A DNA stretch of 64,000 nucleotides from Plumapathes pennacea (lineage: Eukaryota > Cnidaria > Anthozoa > Antipatharia > Myriopathidae). The position numbers were made by a program, and so were the translations under genes. Below the pieces are notes generated by a model. The model did no database searches, was not told the origin of the DNA, and saw only the letters and a list, made by a program, of their open reading frames with translations. The stretch is taken from assembly GCA_964036295.1 (NCBI GenBank), contig OZ038467.1, forward strand, positions 3,043,501 to 3,107,500. Direction: 5' to 3'. Shown in pieces: positions 11,195 to 22,017 of this stretch (position 1 is its first letter; each line of letters starts with the position of its first letter).

Positions 11195-12770
11195 GGCGCT
11201 TATTTCTCACTTGCTGCTGTCACACCGGTTGCTTCGAGGGTCACGTGATGAGTTTTCCCGATACCTCGCGAAACACACCCGAACATTGCCGAGCCCGACC
11301 GACTAAACTCTTCCTGAGCGCAACCTGACGTTAAATCTCCCTCTTTTTTTTTTTTTTTTTTTTGTCCTTGTTGTACAAAAAATGGAAGACTATATCATAG
11401 CAAACGCAGCAGTTTGACTGAGTCGGTTTCAGTTAGACAATCAACCCCACTCCCTCTCGACCGAGTCGGGCCCAGACTTCCAACCTGAACGGCTTGTAGG
11501 CCAAGAAATTCACTGAATCCGGAATAGTTTCTAGGAGATTTAGAGAGGGTTCTGAATGAAATACAGTATTCACTTTCAATTTCCCGGGAAACTAGACTGG
11601 CGTTGCCAGTGAGCTCGCGGCGTAAGTTGCGTCGAGACTAGAATATACTAAAATGGAAAGTGGGACAAGAGTGGACTCCCAAGAGAGACTTCCAGTTTCT
11701 CACCAGAAAAATATCACACAGTATAGAGAACTTGGCTGTTGACACCTTGCTCAAATGAAACCTGATTAAACTATAAATTATCATTACAACACTCATACAC
11801 TTGCTTCTTAAAGGTTGAGCGACCCTGCATTTTGAGAATGCGTGACATCTTTTTATGCACAATCGATTTTTGACAGTTTGACTTCGACTTATATTTCTAA
11901 CCAGAGGCCACGATTAATCCAGCCTTCGCTTCAATACTTTTGTGTTTTCTTTTATTAACTGAATACGTTTCTTCTATCAGGCTTTCGAGTATTCGTGTTC
12001 TGTAACAAATATAAAATTGAAAGCGAGGAATGTAACACGACACTTGTTTACAATATTATTGCGGTTTTGTTCACAGTGTGTTCAGTCATTTGTGACTGCA
12101 AACTCAATGCTCAGGACTATTTCGGTGTATTTTTCATATCTGGTATAAAATGACCATTGCAAAACAATTACAAAGACTACATGATCGAATGAAAGAAACA
12201 TTTCAACAGGCAATGTACGATAAGCAGAAGAATGTTATGAGGCAACAGATGTCATGTACAGACTAAAGCTTAAATCGCCATTGTTTTGCGGCTAAAGTTC
12301 ATCGTAGCTTTGGTTTCCGTTTTCGGCCTGTTATCTTTCCAAAGTATTTCGTGCCGCCACAGAAAGTTTCGTCGGGCCTAAATATTTAGCGGCAACAGAG
12401 AAATTTGCAATCTCCCAGCGGTATCCATCAAACATTTGTTTACGGCTATTCTCAAAGCTTCCGCGGTGAACTTAAGAACACAAGCCAAAATCGTTCCCTA
12501 AAATCCAGTTTATCCGTACATGTTCCACAGAGCCCAATGGTGTTGAGTTTGGATGGGATGCAGTTAACTTTTACACACAAGTAACGAGCAATATTCACTG
12601 GCCACATCTCGAGATGTTTAGCGAAGTCAATTACATACATACTAAAGCAGACATTAAATATTGTTCCGCGAGCAATGACAGACTAGTCAAACTTAAGATA
12701 ATATTGTCATGCAGAAATTTATAGCTTGATTTGAAAAGATTCATTCGACCATAACTGAGGGAAGAGCAAA
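11195..12770. other. Divergent spacer between the ankyrin gene and EF-hand copy 2
   Basis: The two genes are transcribed away from each other, so promoters of both should lie here. A poly-T run lies at 11345-11363. From about 11590 to 12645 the sequence is a copy of a segment found again at 46348-47360 and 52261-53275. No TATA box can be assigned with confidence. Confidence 0.6.
11590..12645. repeat. About 1-kb segment shared with the 5.9-kb tandem units
   Basis: It runs from around the words actagactggcgttgccagt to gcgaagtcaattacatacat and matches 46348-47360 and 52261-53275 with few differences and short indels. It ends about 125 bases before the ATG of EF-hand copy 2. It contains a copy of the cactcccaag-type element near 11655-11850. 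Either the EF-hand upstream region was copied into the array, or an interspersed repeat landed next to the gene. Confidence 0.85.
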
Positions 12771-13355
12771 ATGGCATCAACTCTGGGCACGCCAGACTTG
12801 AAGCGCAATCCAACATGGGTAAAGAAAATGGAAGAATATTTCGATTCTGTGGATCTCAACAAAGATGGGTTTGTGACCATTGAAGAGATTTTAAAATGGG
12901 CAGACAACATGAGAAACCTTTGCAAGGCTTCGCCTGAAGAGACCAAACACTTGGAAGCTGCTCTCCGAGAATTCTGGGGTGTCGTCGGACTAGTTCCTGG
13001 CAAAAGGTTGAACAAGCGACAGTTTGTTCGGGGAATTAGTCAGCTGGGAAGAAGCGAACTGGAAAAGAAAAGCAACGGCGAGGAAACGCTCCACGATGCT
13101 CTAAATAACGCATTTTTTGACATAATGGATATCAACAAGGATGGCACGGTGTCCCTGGAAGAGTTGAGGACCGTTATGATCGCCTGCAACATGGATCCCG
13201 CCGGTGCAGAGTCTTGGTTCAACATGGCCGACGCTAACAAGAACGGTAAAATAGAGAGACACGAGTTGAACGCGTGTGAGTTCGACTTTTGGTTCCGACC
13301 CGAAGACGAGAGCAAAAAGGGAATGTTCGGTGGAGCGTACGAGGGTGGCAAGTAA
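12771..13355 (+). CDS. EF-hand Ca2+-binding protein, photoprotein-like (copy 2)
   Basis: A single-exon frame of 194 residues (MASTLGTPDLKRNPTWVKKM), ATG in the context AAAATGG. Three EF-hand loops are complete: D28-E39 (DLNKDGFVTIEE), D120-E131 (DINKDGTVSLEE) and D154-E165 (DANKNGKIERHE). The region around 60-95 is a degenerate hand. The tail FDFWFRPEDESKKGMFGG parallels copy 1. The two share NPxWVKK, GAESWFN and the KDGTVSLEEL block, so they are clear but old paralogues. Compared with photoproteins it keeps the Phe-Trp of the tail but lacks the nearby histidine and the final proline, so a Ca2+-binding rather than light-emitting role is inferred. Its upstream kilobase belongs to a repeat found in the 44-57 kb array. 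Confidence 0.9.
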   Translation: MASTLGTPDLKRNPTWVKKMEEYFDSVDLNKDGFVTIEEILKWADNMRNLCKASPEETKHLEAALREFWGVVGLVPGKRLNKRQFVRGISQLGRSELEKKSNGEETLHDALNNAFFDIMDINKDGTVSLEELRTVMIACNMDPAGAESWFNMADANKNGKIERHELNACEFDFWFRPEDESKKGMFGGAYEGGK

Positions 13356-15451
13356 GACGGAGTCTTTAATTTTGCAACAGGACTGCCCCCTACTTTGCTG
13401 CCTTTACTTTTAATCCTATAGAGCCCTTTTCGGATGACTGTCGAAAACCAAAGCAATCACAAAGCCAATCAATGAGGCGAGCAAAAATACATCAGACCAA
13501 GTACAGTCGAACCTAGCTATTTCGAACTCGGTTAATTCGAAGTCCGCGTTATTTCGAAGTCAAGCCGAATCCCCTTGGATATTTTAGCGGGGTTCGACTG
13601 TTATTGCGATTGGTTTTACAAGCCACATCAACAGTGCGATAACACGCCATCGCGGCTTGTTTTCTTGCGTGAGAATATCGCAATCAGGTTTTGCTTTTGC
13701 TCTTGATTGGCCAAGAATGTTGTTGAAGTTGTTTGAACCACTCGGAAAGCGTAGCAAACGCAAAACCAAAGCAATCAAACGATTACTTTCGACAGTCATC
13801 CGAAAACGGCTCTATCTGAAGCCGCTAGTCTGGCAGCCTATGCTAGGAATTCAAAGTGTTTCTTACGCAAAGACAGTGTAACCGTAGAAATGGCTTGCAG
13901 ACATATCATTTTATAAGTTTCGTCAAATTATGGGGAATATAAACATTCGATTGAACTTTCCAATAGTACGACATAACCATTACTTTAGGTCTGTTAGACA
14001 GTTAGATTTGTCTTGTACTACAACATAAACTGTAGTGTTTAGCCTATTATAATTTTGCATCTAATAGTGTTAATTGTCACTTTGATTCAGTTAATGTTTA
14101 TTTAGACATAAAGCTAGCAAAAGGGCATTTGCATGAAGATTATATATTCATTCAAATACAACTACCAGAATGGTTAGAGGCAAGCTATTGTATTCAGCAT
14201 GTATTTCTTTTGCAAGGAATCGCTCGTGCACGATACAAAATCTATATTACAAAGCTGGACTGCATCGAAGCGTATTCTTGTATGTAGTTGTAAGCAATTG
14301 ACGTCATTGTGCAAATGTCCTATTCGATCAATTGTTTGCTTGATTGTTTGAAGTCGAAAACTGAATAAAAGCGAGAGCTATGTATTTTGCTGGAGGCCGC
14401 ATAACCTATTTTTATAATAAAATATGTGCATAAAATTTCGGGTCAAAATTTTCTTACTAACTGACTGTATTGTACAAGAGTGGAATGGTAAAGACGCTTT
14501 CCCTCTGTTTTTTCTTATTGGAGTGTTGGCTTGAATTTGAAATTCCATACGACGAAAATGCAGTTATTTCAAACCTGCGCTTTTTTTCGGCGGGGAATAA
14601 AGTAAGCTGGGTAGGACACACGTCATAGAGGGAAGACTCACAATATGTAACCTGTTTAACCTGTTTATAGGTTTATTTATATCCTCTATTCTTAGTCAAT
14701 GCAGTAATGTGCGGTTAATGTGCACTAGCCGGCTTAAAATTCTCGCTTACGCATTAGATTTTCCAGTTTCTTAATTTGTCTCTCATTGTGAATTGGACCA
14801 GATATTGAATATACCACTCGCTAGCCCTGTAAATAAGCAAATACGAATAAAATAAATACGCTAGTCAGAGTCACGGACTCTCTCTCTCCCAAAGTCCTTT
14901 GCGCGCCAAAATCTTGATCCTCCATTTTCAGGGCGCCCGAAAATCGAAAGCAACTGGCAGCCATTTAACTCTTCTCAGAAGAAAATTACCCTAAATGTGG
15001 CTATTTTAACATGGATTTTTAATGATTGTGTGTATGTTTGTTTTTTGTGTTGGGAACCAAGTTAAACCAGATTAAACCAGTTAAACCAGCCTTTGATTTG
15101 TACAGTCATTTCCAGATGTAAACAAAAACATTGGACTGGCTGGGAGGGTCCCTAATCATGTTACACACTTCTGTACCGCTGAATGTTGGCGGACATAATA
15201 CTTTTGAGATTAGTTGTCTTGGACCGAAAGGCGCCTGGATGCCTGCTCCCTGTGTAAATAAATTATACAAATCATCACCTCCTTTCCCTTCTAAGAACAT
15301 TAACACACATCAAGTACATATAATATAGTTGTCTTTCAAAAATCAAAATCAAAGTAAAAACAGCGCCAATCGCAGGAAAGAGTCCCATAAGATAACACTT
15401 TTAACGCCAAAGTCGTGGTTCTGCGGAGATACCAAGGGACAACATTTACAC
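13356..15451. other. Intergenic spacer
   Basis: It holds the nested elements at 13419-13814 and otherwise AT-rich sequence. An AATAAA at 14364-14369 (+) could end a long 3' UTR of EF-hand copy 2, but it is about 1 kb from the stop. The frames near 15106-15328 show no motifs. Confidence 0.5.
13419..13814. mobile_element. Inverted-repeat element with a nested mini-element
   Basis: The left end at 13419-13446 (tagagcccttttcggatgac) is matched inversely by 13787-13814, giving 28-bp ends with one mismatch. Inside lies 13504-13600, whose ends CAGTCGAACC and GGTTCGACTG are typical of pogo/Tigger-derived miniature elements. One mobile element therefore appears to have inserted into another. A partial relative of the outer one is near 62337-62500. 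Confidence 0.72.
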
Positions 15452-16153
15452 TTACATAATGTCCTTAGCCATAATTTCCTTTTCCTCTTCCTCTTGTGAC
15501 ATCATCAGCACTGTAGCAGATGTCCTTTCCTTCAGAGGGGGTCTCCTATAGCTACTCTTGACATATTTGGTGTTCCCGGCCTTCTGTTTCTGTTGATGTG
15601 GTAAAATACTGGGACTTTGTTGCGTGTAAGACTTGAAGACTACATACGTGATATGTAAACATAGACACCTTAAAGCATGCTTGCTGTGTACTAAGTAACT
15701 ACTATTTTATACTATGCTTTGATGCTAGTATCGCCTGCAAAAAGCAGGAGACAAGGCAGCCCTATAACATTTCACATTGCCGAAGACGAATTAAGTATAT
15801 TGCATCTTTTACATTGCAGGAGTAGGAGTAAATAGTTCCATACACATCGTCAAGACAACCATCATTGAGGACACAATACACAGGCAATATACTACACACA
15901 ATATGTTACACACAATAATAGAGCAATAAAGCCTTACGTCGTCGTGCTCATCCGTCGTCTTTCTTCTGAATCTTCCTTTTCCTAATTTCTACGAAGAAAA
16001 TCAAATGGACTTTAGCGTTTTCCTAATGTGCAATTTGTTACTGATTCAGAAGCATTGGAGTTGAAAGGTCACCCGAAAGCTTCTGAAGAGAGCTCGTGAG
16101 ATACTTACACGAAACCCGAATGAACTGCAAGGCTTCCCCTTGGAACTATTCAT
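15452..16153 (-). CDS. Probable small three-exon gene, 91 aa, unknown function
   Basis: Assembled from splice signals. Exon 1 is 16109-16153 (MNSSKGKPCSSFGFR, donor CGT|GTAAGTATC), exon 2 is 15938-15988 (KLGKGRFRRKTTDEHDD, acceptor CGTAG, donor GAC|GTAAGG), and exon 3 is 15452-15631 (acceptor TTCAAG), ending in TAA. All three join in phase 0. The product is basic in its first half (RFRRK, SSYRRPPLKER) and ends with an acidic stretch SQEEEEKEIMAKDIM. There is no signal peptide or membrane segment and no recognised family. The acceptor of exon 3 is uncertain; an alternative AG six bases upstream would break the phase. The two strong donors and an unbroken joined frame support it, but the exons are short enough for chance. 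Confidence 0.42.
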
Positions 16154-16266
16154 GAGTCAAGAATGTTCAGATTACCTGAGCCAAATGTCTTAAGATGTCA
16201 CGTACGGCGATCACATGCTCAAATGACTCAAGATGACACGTGGCGACCACTTTGCCTTTAACATAT

Positions 16267-16458
16267 TTAACCCTTTCACTCCCAAGTTCAAAATGCAGAT
16301 ACTCCCCACCTTTTAAGAAGAAAATGTACGAGTGATGTAGTGAGAAATGATAGTTTAATCAGCTATCAACTAAGCAAGGTATCAAAAGCCAAGTTCTCCT
16401 TACTATAGCATATATTTCTGGTGAGAAACTGAAGGAGAAAATCGATGATTTCACATAA
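16267..16458. mobile_element. Dispersed ~190-bp element, ends CCCTTTCACTCCCAAG
   Basis: It starts taaccctttcactcccaag and contains the words gtgatgtagtgag, gtttaatcagct and tttctggtgagaaactgaag. Other copies are near 11655-11850, 30474-30660, 41527-41736, 41737-41886, 46425-46600, 48830-48980, 52340-52515 and 54740-54890. In the best copies the ends are inverted repeats, so this is a non-autonomous DNA transposon family. Confidence 0.75.
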
Positions 16459-16918
16459 TAACGAGCTGAGCTACGCAGCTCTTGAGTGAGACTGACGTAC
16501 TGAAATAAAGTAGGTATGAAAGGAACAACCAAAGTTCCCCCACTTTTCCTGACTTTCTACCTGGGACACTGACTTCGCAGAAGGCGAAGGTGATCACTAT
16601 GTGTGTCTTGAGGAAGAACGCAGTGGTATGAAATGAGGGGGAACGAGAAGAGGAGACTAAATCATGATGAAAACAGCTATGATGAACAGGAAGACGACAA
16701 GGAAACAGAAAAAGGAGAGAAGAACGAACAGCAGGAACCAGAGAAATAAGAGAAAACTAAAACGAGGGGCAAGAACAAGGAAATGATAGTTTGGTTCTTG
16801 AAATTGCACTCCAGTCACAAGTAGAAGTTCGAAGCAATGAAGTAACACAAATGGGACTCCCACTATGTAACATGTTATAAAAGTACCTGGAAATGCTAGT
16901 TGTACCATTAAAAAACCA

Positions 16919-17196
16919 AGTTATTACAAAAATGCTGCAACCTATATTGCAAAATGTGCAAGTTATTAAAAATACGTACATCATTACCAAAATGCGTCAA
17001 GCCTTATTACAAAATGCGTTAGTTATTACAAAATGCGTAAGCCAGTCATTACAAAATGCTGCAGTCTTCATTACAACATCGATAAGTTATTACAAAATTA
17101 ATCTCGTAATCCTTATTACTAAATCCGTAGGTTATTACGAAATGCGTAAGTTATTACAACATGCTGTAGGTTATTACAAAATGCTGCAGGACCTAC
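16919..17196. repeat. Degenerate tandem array, motif ttattacaaaatgcg
   Basis: The motif gttattacaaaatgcgtaa recurs at irregular spacing of about 18-25 bases with substitutions. Sister arrays lie at 45825-46030, 51738-51945, 57852-58460 (interrupted) and 59158-59235. The array abuts the 3' flank of both NOS genes. Open frames through it (YYKM-type peptides) are a by-product of the repeat. Confidence 0.8.
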
Positions 17197-17481
17197 TGCG
17201 TACTACCTTCAGTTTTCCAGCTTTTGCGATGCACACCCAGGCCCTACAAAAAGGAGAAAAGACACGACAGAATGTCCTTCAGTTCCCCACGCACACAGCG
17301 CAACAAATGTTTGCAACATGTAGCTTTGTGATTCCTGTATGTTTTAAAAGATTGCACATGTCAAAATCAATCTGTTCACAGTGACGTTCGATGTATGTAT
17401 TCTACGAAGCAGTGGTGTAGGATGTAAAAGTACTCACTAAGCAAGGGACACTGGAAAAATCACAGTCATTCAAAGTCCTTA

Positions 17482-20400
17482 TTACCTTCTGGCGGCCGTT
17501 CGAACACGGTCCGTAACCTCCCGTGTTTTAAGCGTCACCCCAAAGATGTCCTCGTGGAAGCGCCCCTGACTCTACAGACAGAATTACAAATTTAGGACAA
17601 CTCTCGACTACACTGACCCAACTCTTTATAAGTATTAGTAGATACACATATATACGCGTTATACGCATACACATACATACCTTCAGTTTGTCAGTGTATT
17701 CTTGAACTTCTTGTGGTGACATAGCAGCAAATTCCTCCAACATACTCTGAAGAACAAACGCAGAAGAAGTCCATCATCGTCAGTAAGATGCTCAGTTTCA
17801 GATAATTTTGCAATGACAAATCCCAGTGAAGTATCCAAAGTTTTCTGAGATAAATCAGTGTCTTAAAAAGTTGAAACAAATAAACAAACCAAACCAAGCT
17901 TAGAGACATCGAAGAGCACAGAAGGTGGTGAAAGTTTAGGTCCTATTGTCATGGGATGTAATCATCGTGGTTATTTCAAATTTAATCTGAAGCGTTAAAG
18001 ACCAATAAAGTGTGAAGGGTGAATCCTAGTAGACATTCGTTGTACCTCAGTGACTTCTAAACATTTTTGAAGGTTTAAACAAGGGCGACTGTTCACTTTC
18101 TGTTTACCAAGGAATATTTTTGTTTTCGGGTAACATCATGACGGCCATGTTGGATGACTCTAACATGGCCGCGATGTCCCTATGTTGTGAATGTCCAGAG
18201 ATTGACTGAAAACCATGTATTGCATAAAGAGCTCTTACGTGCAGAGTTCTGTAGACATCGGCTGCCATAGAAACGTCTCCGCAGACGTAGAAGTGTGCTC
18301 CCTGAGTCAGCAGCTTGTCACAAATATCATTTGCTTCCTGTTTCAACAGATCTTGCACGTAGCGCTGCAGAAAGAATACAACGTACTATCGTTTAAAGTA
18401 TTTGCGTCTTTATATAAAAATCTAAAATAAAAAATAACAATTCCTAACTACATTACAAGATGTATCATAAATCCTTGAACAAGCGCCTCCCCTCAAATAG
18501 ACGCCCCCTTGAATAAGCGCCCCTCATCTCAGCCAAAATTTGAAATATGCGCCCCCTGCCCGTAAAAGGCTTGAAGTAGAAGAAAAAGGAAGAGAGGGAA
18601 TTTGAAAAAGCCAAGGAAAAAAAAAAAAGAAAAAACGAAACAAAAATGGTGACACTTTCGAAAGTGTGCTCTTGATAGTTTGTCATGAGTTATTTTTGTT
18701 TCAACATTCAGCGGCTACCTTGGGTTTGTTAGGTTCTCGTGAGAGGGCGGTCCACACGTCAGTCAAGGCGCCTTCCTTCTGCACCGCTGCTATTTCATCC
18801 TTGTAAATGTAATCATGCTCAGAACTCCGGCAGCCGAAGAACAGCACCATCTCGCCCCAGGCCGGCGCGGGCATCAGACTCTGCGCAATGAACTCACCAA
18901 GAAAATCCTTTTCACCCACGCTTTTCCTCGGTTGGAAATCACGCCTCGGCAAAAGGGGACTGGACAGCGGAGAACTGTCACATGAGCGGGGGATAGGAGG
19001 GGCCTTTGTCTGCATGTCAAACTGCCTCTGTTGCCAGAAGCTGCGAAATGGAGCTATACCCGTCCCAGGTCCCACCATTATGATCGGGACCGAGCCGTCC
19101 TCGGGCATGTGGAACGAGTGCGCTCTGAAAAGTGAAAGAGCCAATGAGGATAAAGATAACGAGGACAAAATCAATGAGGATAGCGCCAATGACAAAACGG
19201 AAACGCATTTCTGAAACTAGTTTACTTTGAACTCTCTCATGTTTTAAAGTACACCCTTCTTTTCTCTGTGTGGTAGACTCTCGCTTCTAGACTGCACGCG
19301 TGTCTCGAAGTTGTTGAATCCATGGTTTGGTGCAATGACCGCTGACTCAAAAATAAAGTGACAGCAGGCGGCCGAAAAATGTGTTTCTTAGAGACACTTA
19401 CTGTCGCACGTAGCAAGGTACCAGGTCCCCAGGCTTCAAGGAATTCAGCCACGTGGAACAGACACCGAAGTGAGTGGGACCTTTTCCGTCGGCTGTCAGA
19501 CGTATTAGACATTAGTTATCACAAGAGGCTTTCCACGAAGAGTTACAAAATAAAACAAACTGGAGCAGCAAAATAAGGGGGGGGGGGGGGGGGGGGATGG
19601 ATATTTTGTACGTGCCCCGGTACAAACTGCTGTAAAACTGGCGGTTTGCAATTACTTCACAGATAAACTAAGGAAATAATTCATTGATTTGGAGTGTTTC
19701 AACAGGCCGGTAGTTGTGGTGCCACGAAAAGACGCAAGCAGCCGAATGGCACAGGGCGCAGAAGAGTTCGCTTGCTTTATTATGTAAAACCCTATATATT
19801 GACTTACATGAAGGATACCGCAGAACAATTACTTCGCGGGCGCGCGAATACATGAAGGATACCGCAGAAAAATTACATCGCGGGCGCGCGGAGGCATAGT
19901 GTATCGCTTGGCGCGCGCCCGCGGTGAAATCATCTTATTCTGCGGTATCGTTCATCAAGTTACTGTATGTACGGTCTTACATAACGGAAAACGACCGAAC
20001 TTTTCTGTGCCCTGTGCGAATGGTTTCAATCAAACTACCTTACCTCTCTTTTTGAACTGGACAACAGACACTGTTGCATGAATTTCACCACGGTACAAAT
20101 CAGGAGACGAGGAAATGGAGTAAAACCTCTGCCAAATAAAAAATTACAGTCATGTTCAGAATGCAGATTCATTCGACAACTCAAGAGAAAAATGCATCAT
20201 CTTTTATCTGAGTAAACTATTAAAAGCCAAGTGTTCCACATTGTAAGATAAGGTCGATCACTCTTTGGGAGTGAAGATATGTTTTGTTATGGGGATAGGG
20301 GATGGCAAAATATCTACAACACTTGAAAATAGCGCTGGCTGAAGAAGTGCAGGTAATGTGTCTTGGGATTTCAGTGGTGTATATAACCATTGGTAGCTTG

Positions 20401-22017
20401 AGGGCAATACGGCTGCTTCCTTTACTAAACTTACCGGCTGCAGCAGTGGCATCTGAGACAAGAGCATGAGGGCGCTGACTTTGAGAGAAGGGAACTCCTC
20501 TATCACTTCCACGATGTTAGATTGTTTCTCGTACTTCCAGTCTTCGTATTCAGATTCCCCCTACAATTGAAATAACATCAAGGCAGTTGAGAATTGTATC
20601 AAAATTCAACAAAGCTCGTCATTCCTTCTACCGGTCTAGAGGAGAAGGGTTTTAGAAAAGTTGCCGACATCTGTAGTGTGAGCAGGGCTTGGGTGAACAG
20701 CACTAACTAAGACTCCTGTTACTCGTTATCTTTTTGCAAAAACTCAATCTTTCCTATGAAACTTTTCTCAAAGTCAATGTTCCGAGCTGTTCGATTCTAC
20801 TTTTTAATTTCTTCAATTTTTCTTGAGAATAGCTGTGCGAAATAATTGCCAAACTACAGCAACTGTACCTTTCCGAGACATTGCAGAATTTCCTGCTCCA
20901 CTGTATCCGTTGTCTGCCAATAAGAAAATGAGGGGTTTGCGTTAAAGATAATAACTGCATGTGCATTACGTCATGTTGGTTTGGTCATAGACAGTAAATT
21001 GGAATGCCTGAATGCTGAACAATTGAGATTCACATATATGTTTTTAGAACTGAAGAAACCATGGCTGTTATTTTATCAATATCTATTTAATAACTTGCAA
21101 AACATCATGGGTAATTCTACCTAACAACCAGCACTGTCTCGAACGCACTCCTCGCAAATCATTGTAATCATTTTCTCAGAGTAAGTTAATTCATTAAGTC
21201 CTCCGCTAACTGATGGAAATACTTGACATAAAACTATGTTCAAATATACACATGTTCGCAAGTTTGAACTTAAGCGAAGAAGTAGGAGAAGACGCAGTCT
21301 ACCTGAGTTGACAAGTAACTGAGGACTTGTGACGTAGGAACGCTGGCGATGTCTGTGAAGCGAGAAAAGGCCTCTCTTATGGTGAACGGGGATGGAAAGC
21401 GTCCCAAAGTCTTCCATGACTTGACTGGACCAAGAAGTCCTGCAAACAACACATCAACAACAACAACAACAACAACAAAAACAACAACAGAGAATTTTAG
21501 TGCGCACGTCTCGTGAAATGTTACAGGTAAGTTTTTACTTTTTAAATCTGCCAAATGCAAGTCAATACGTTCTTGACGTCACTTCCGTTCATCATTACTA
21601 TGCAACTCGGTCAAACTCGAGCCCGTTTTTCTTGTAAAGAAACTTATGTTACAGAAAATGATTAGAGCTAAGTTCAGTATCCTAATATGGAATTTCTTGA
21701 CTGAGTATTACGTTTTTAGAAGCGTCACACTGAACTTCAATCCACACTTTTGTGCAATGACCGCTGACTCAAAAATAAGGTGACCGCGCACGGTCAAAAA
21801 ACCTTTTTTTCTTCGGTGTTCTCTTCACTTACCTTTGGTTTCGCTGCTGACTTCAATGTCTATTGGTTTGTCTGGGTTAGGTGACTTGTGAAGCTTCTTG
21901 ATCAAGGCGTCCACTAGCTCCGGACGATTGGCGGGAAATACTGCCAGGTGATCGCCCGCAGCGTAAGTGAGCTCATCGTTGTTTTGTGCATCAAAGCGCA
22001 CAAGGATTGTAGAACGG
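17482..22017 (-). CDS. NOS: NOS exons 21-30: FAD and NADPH domains
   Basis: Exon 21 has [18 protein letters not shown]. Exons 24-25 carry [16 protein letters not shown], the FAD-contacting RxYS motif. Exon 26 has [18 protein letters not shown]. Exon 27 has [20 protein letters not shown] (NADPH pyrophosphate) and [14 protein letters not shown]. Exon 28 has [13 protein letters not shown], and exon 30 ends [12 protein letters not shown] plus a short basic tail. Exon 27 carries an extra proline- and serine-rich insert of about 42 residues (about 1160-1208) between the two NADPH motifs. Confidence 0.93.

Larger units (their letters stand above)
16154..17481. other. Spacer beyond the NOS 3' end
   Basis: A copy of the cactcccaag-type dispersed element lies at about 16267-16458. 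The ttattacaaaatgcg-type array follows at 16919-17196. The interval 17200-17480 is shared with 59225-59646 beside the second NOS gene and probably contains NOS 3' UTR. No polyadenylation signal is clear. Confidence 0.55.

Noticed and set aside
13040..13456. 138-codon frame antisense to EF-hand copy 2
   Set aside because: A shadow of a real coding exon with no motif of its own.
16919..17196. Regularly spaced direct repeats resembling a CRISPR array
   Set aside because: Repeats are degenerate, spacing is irregular, there are no unique spacers of constant length, and the context is animal.
16893..17384. A 163-codon frame with YYKM-type repeats
   Set aside because: It follows the ttattacaaaatgcg tandem array; composition comes from the repeat, and sister arrays break the frame differently.
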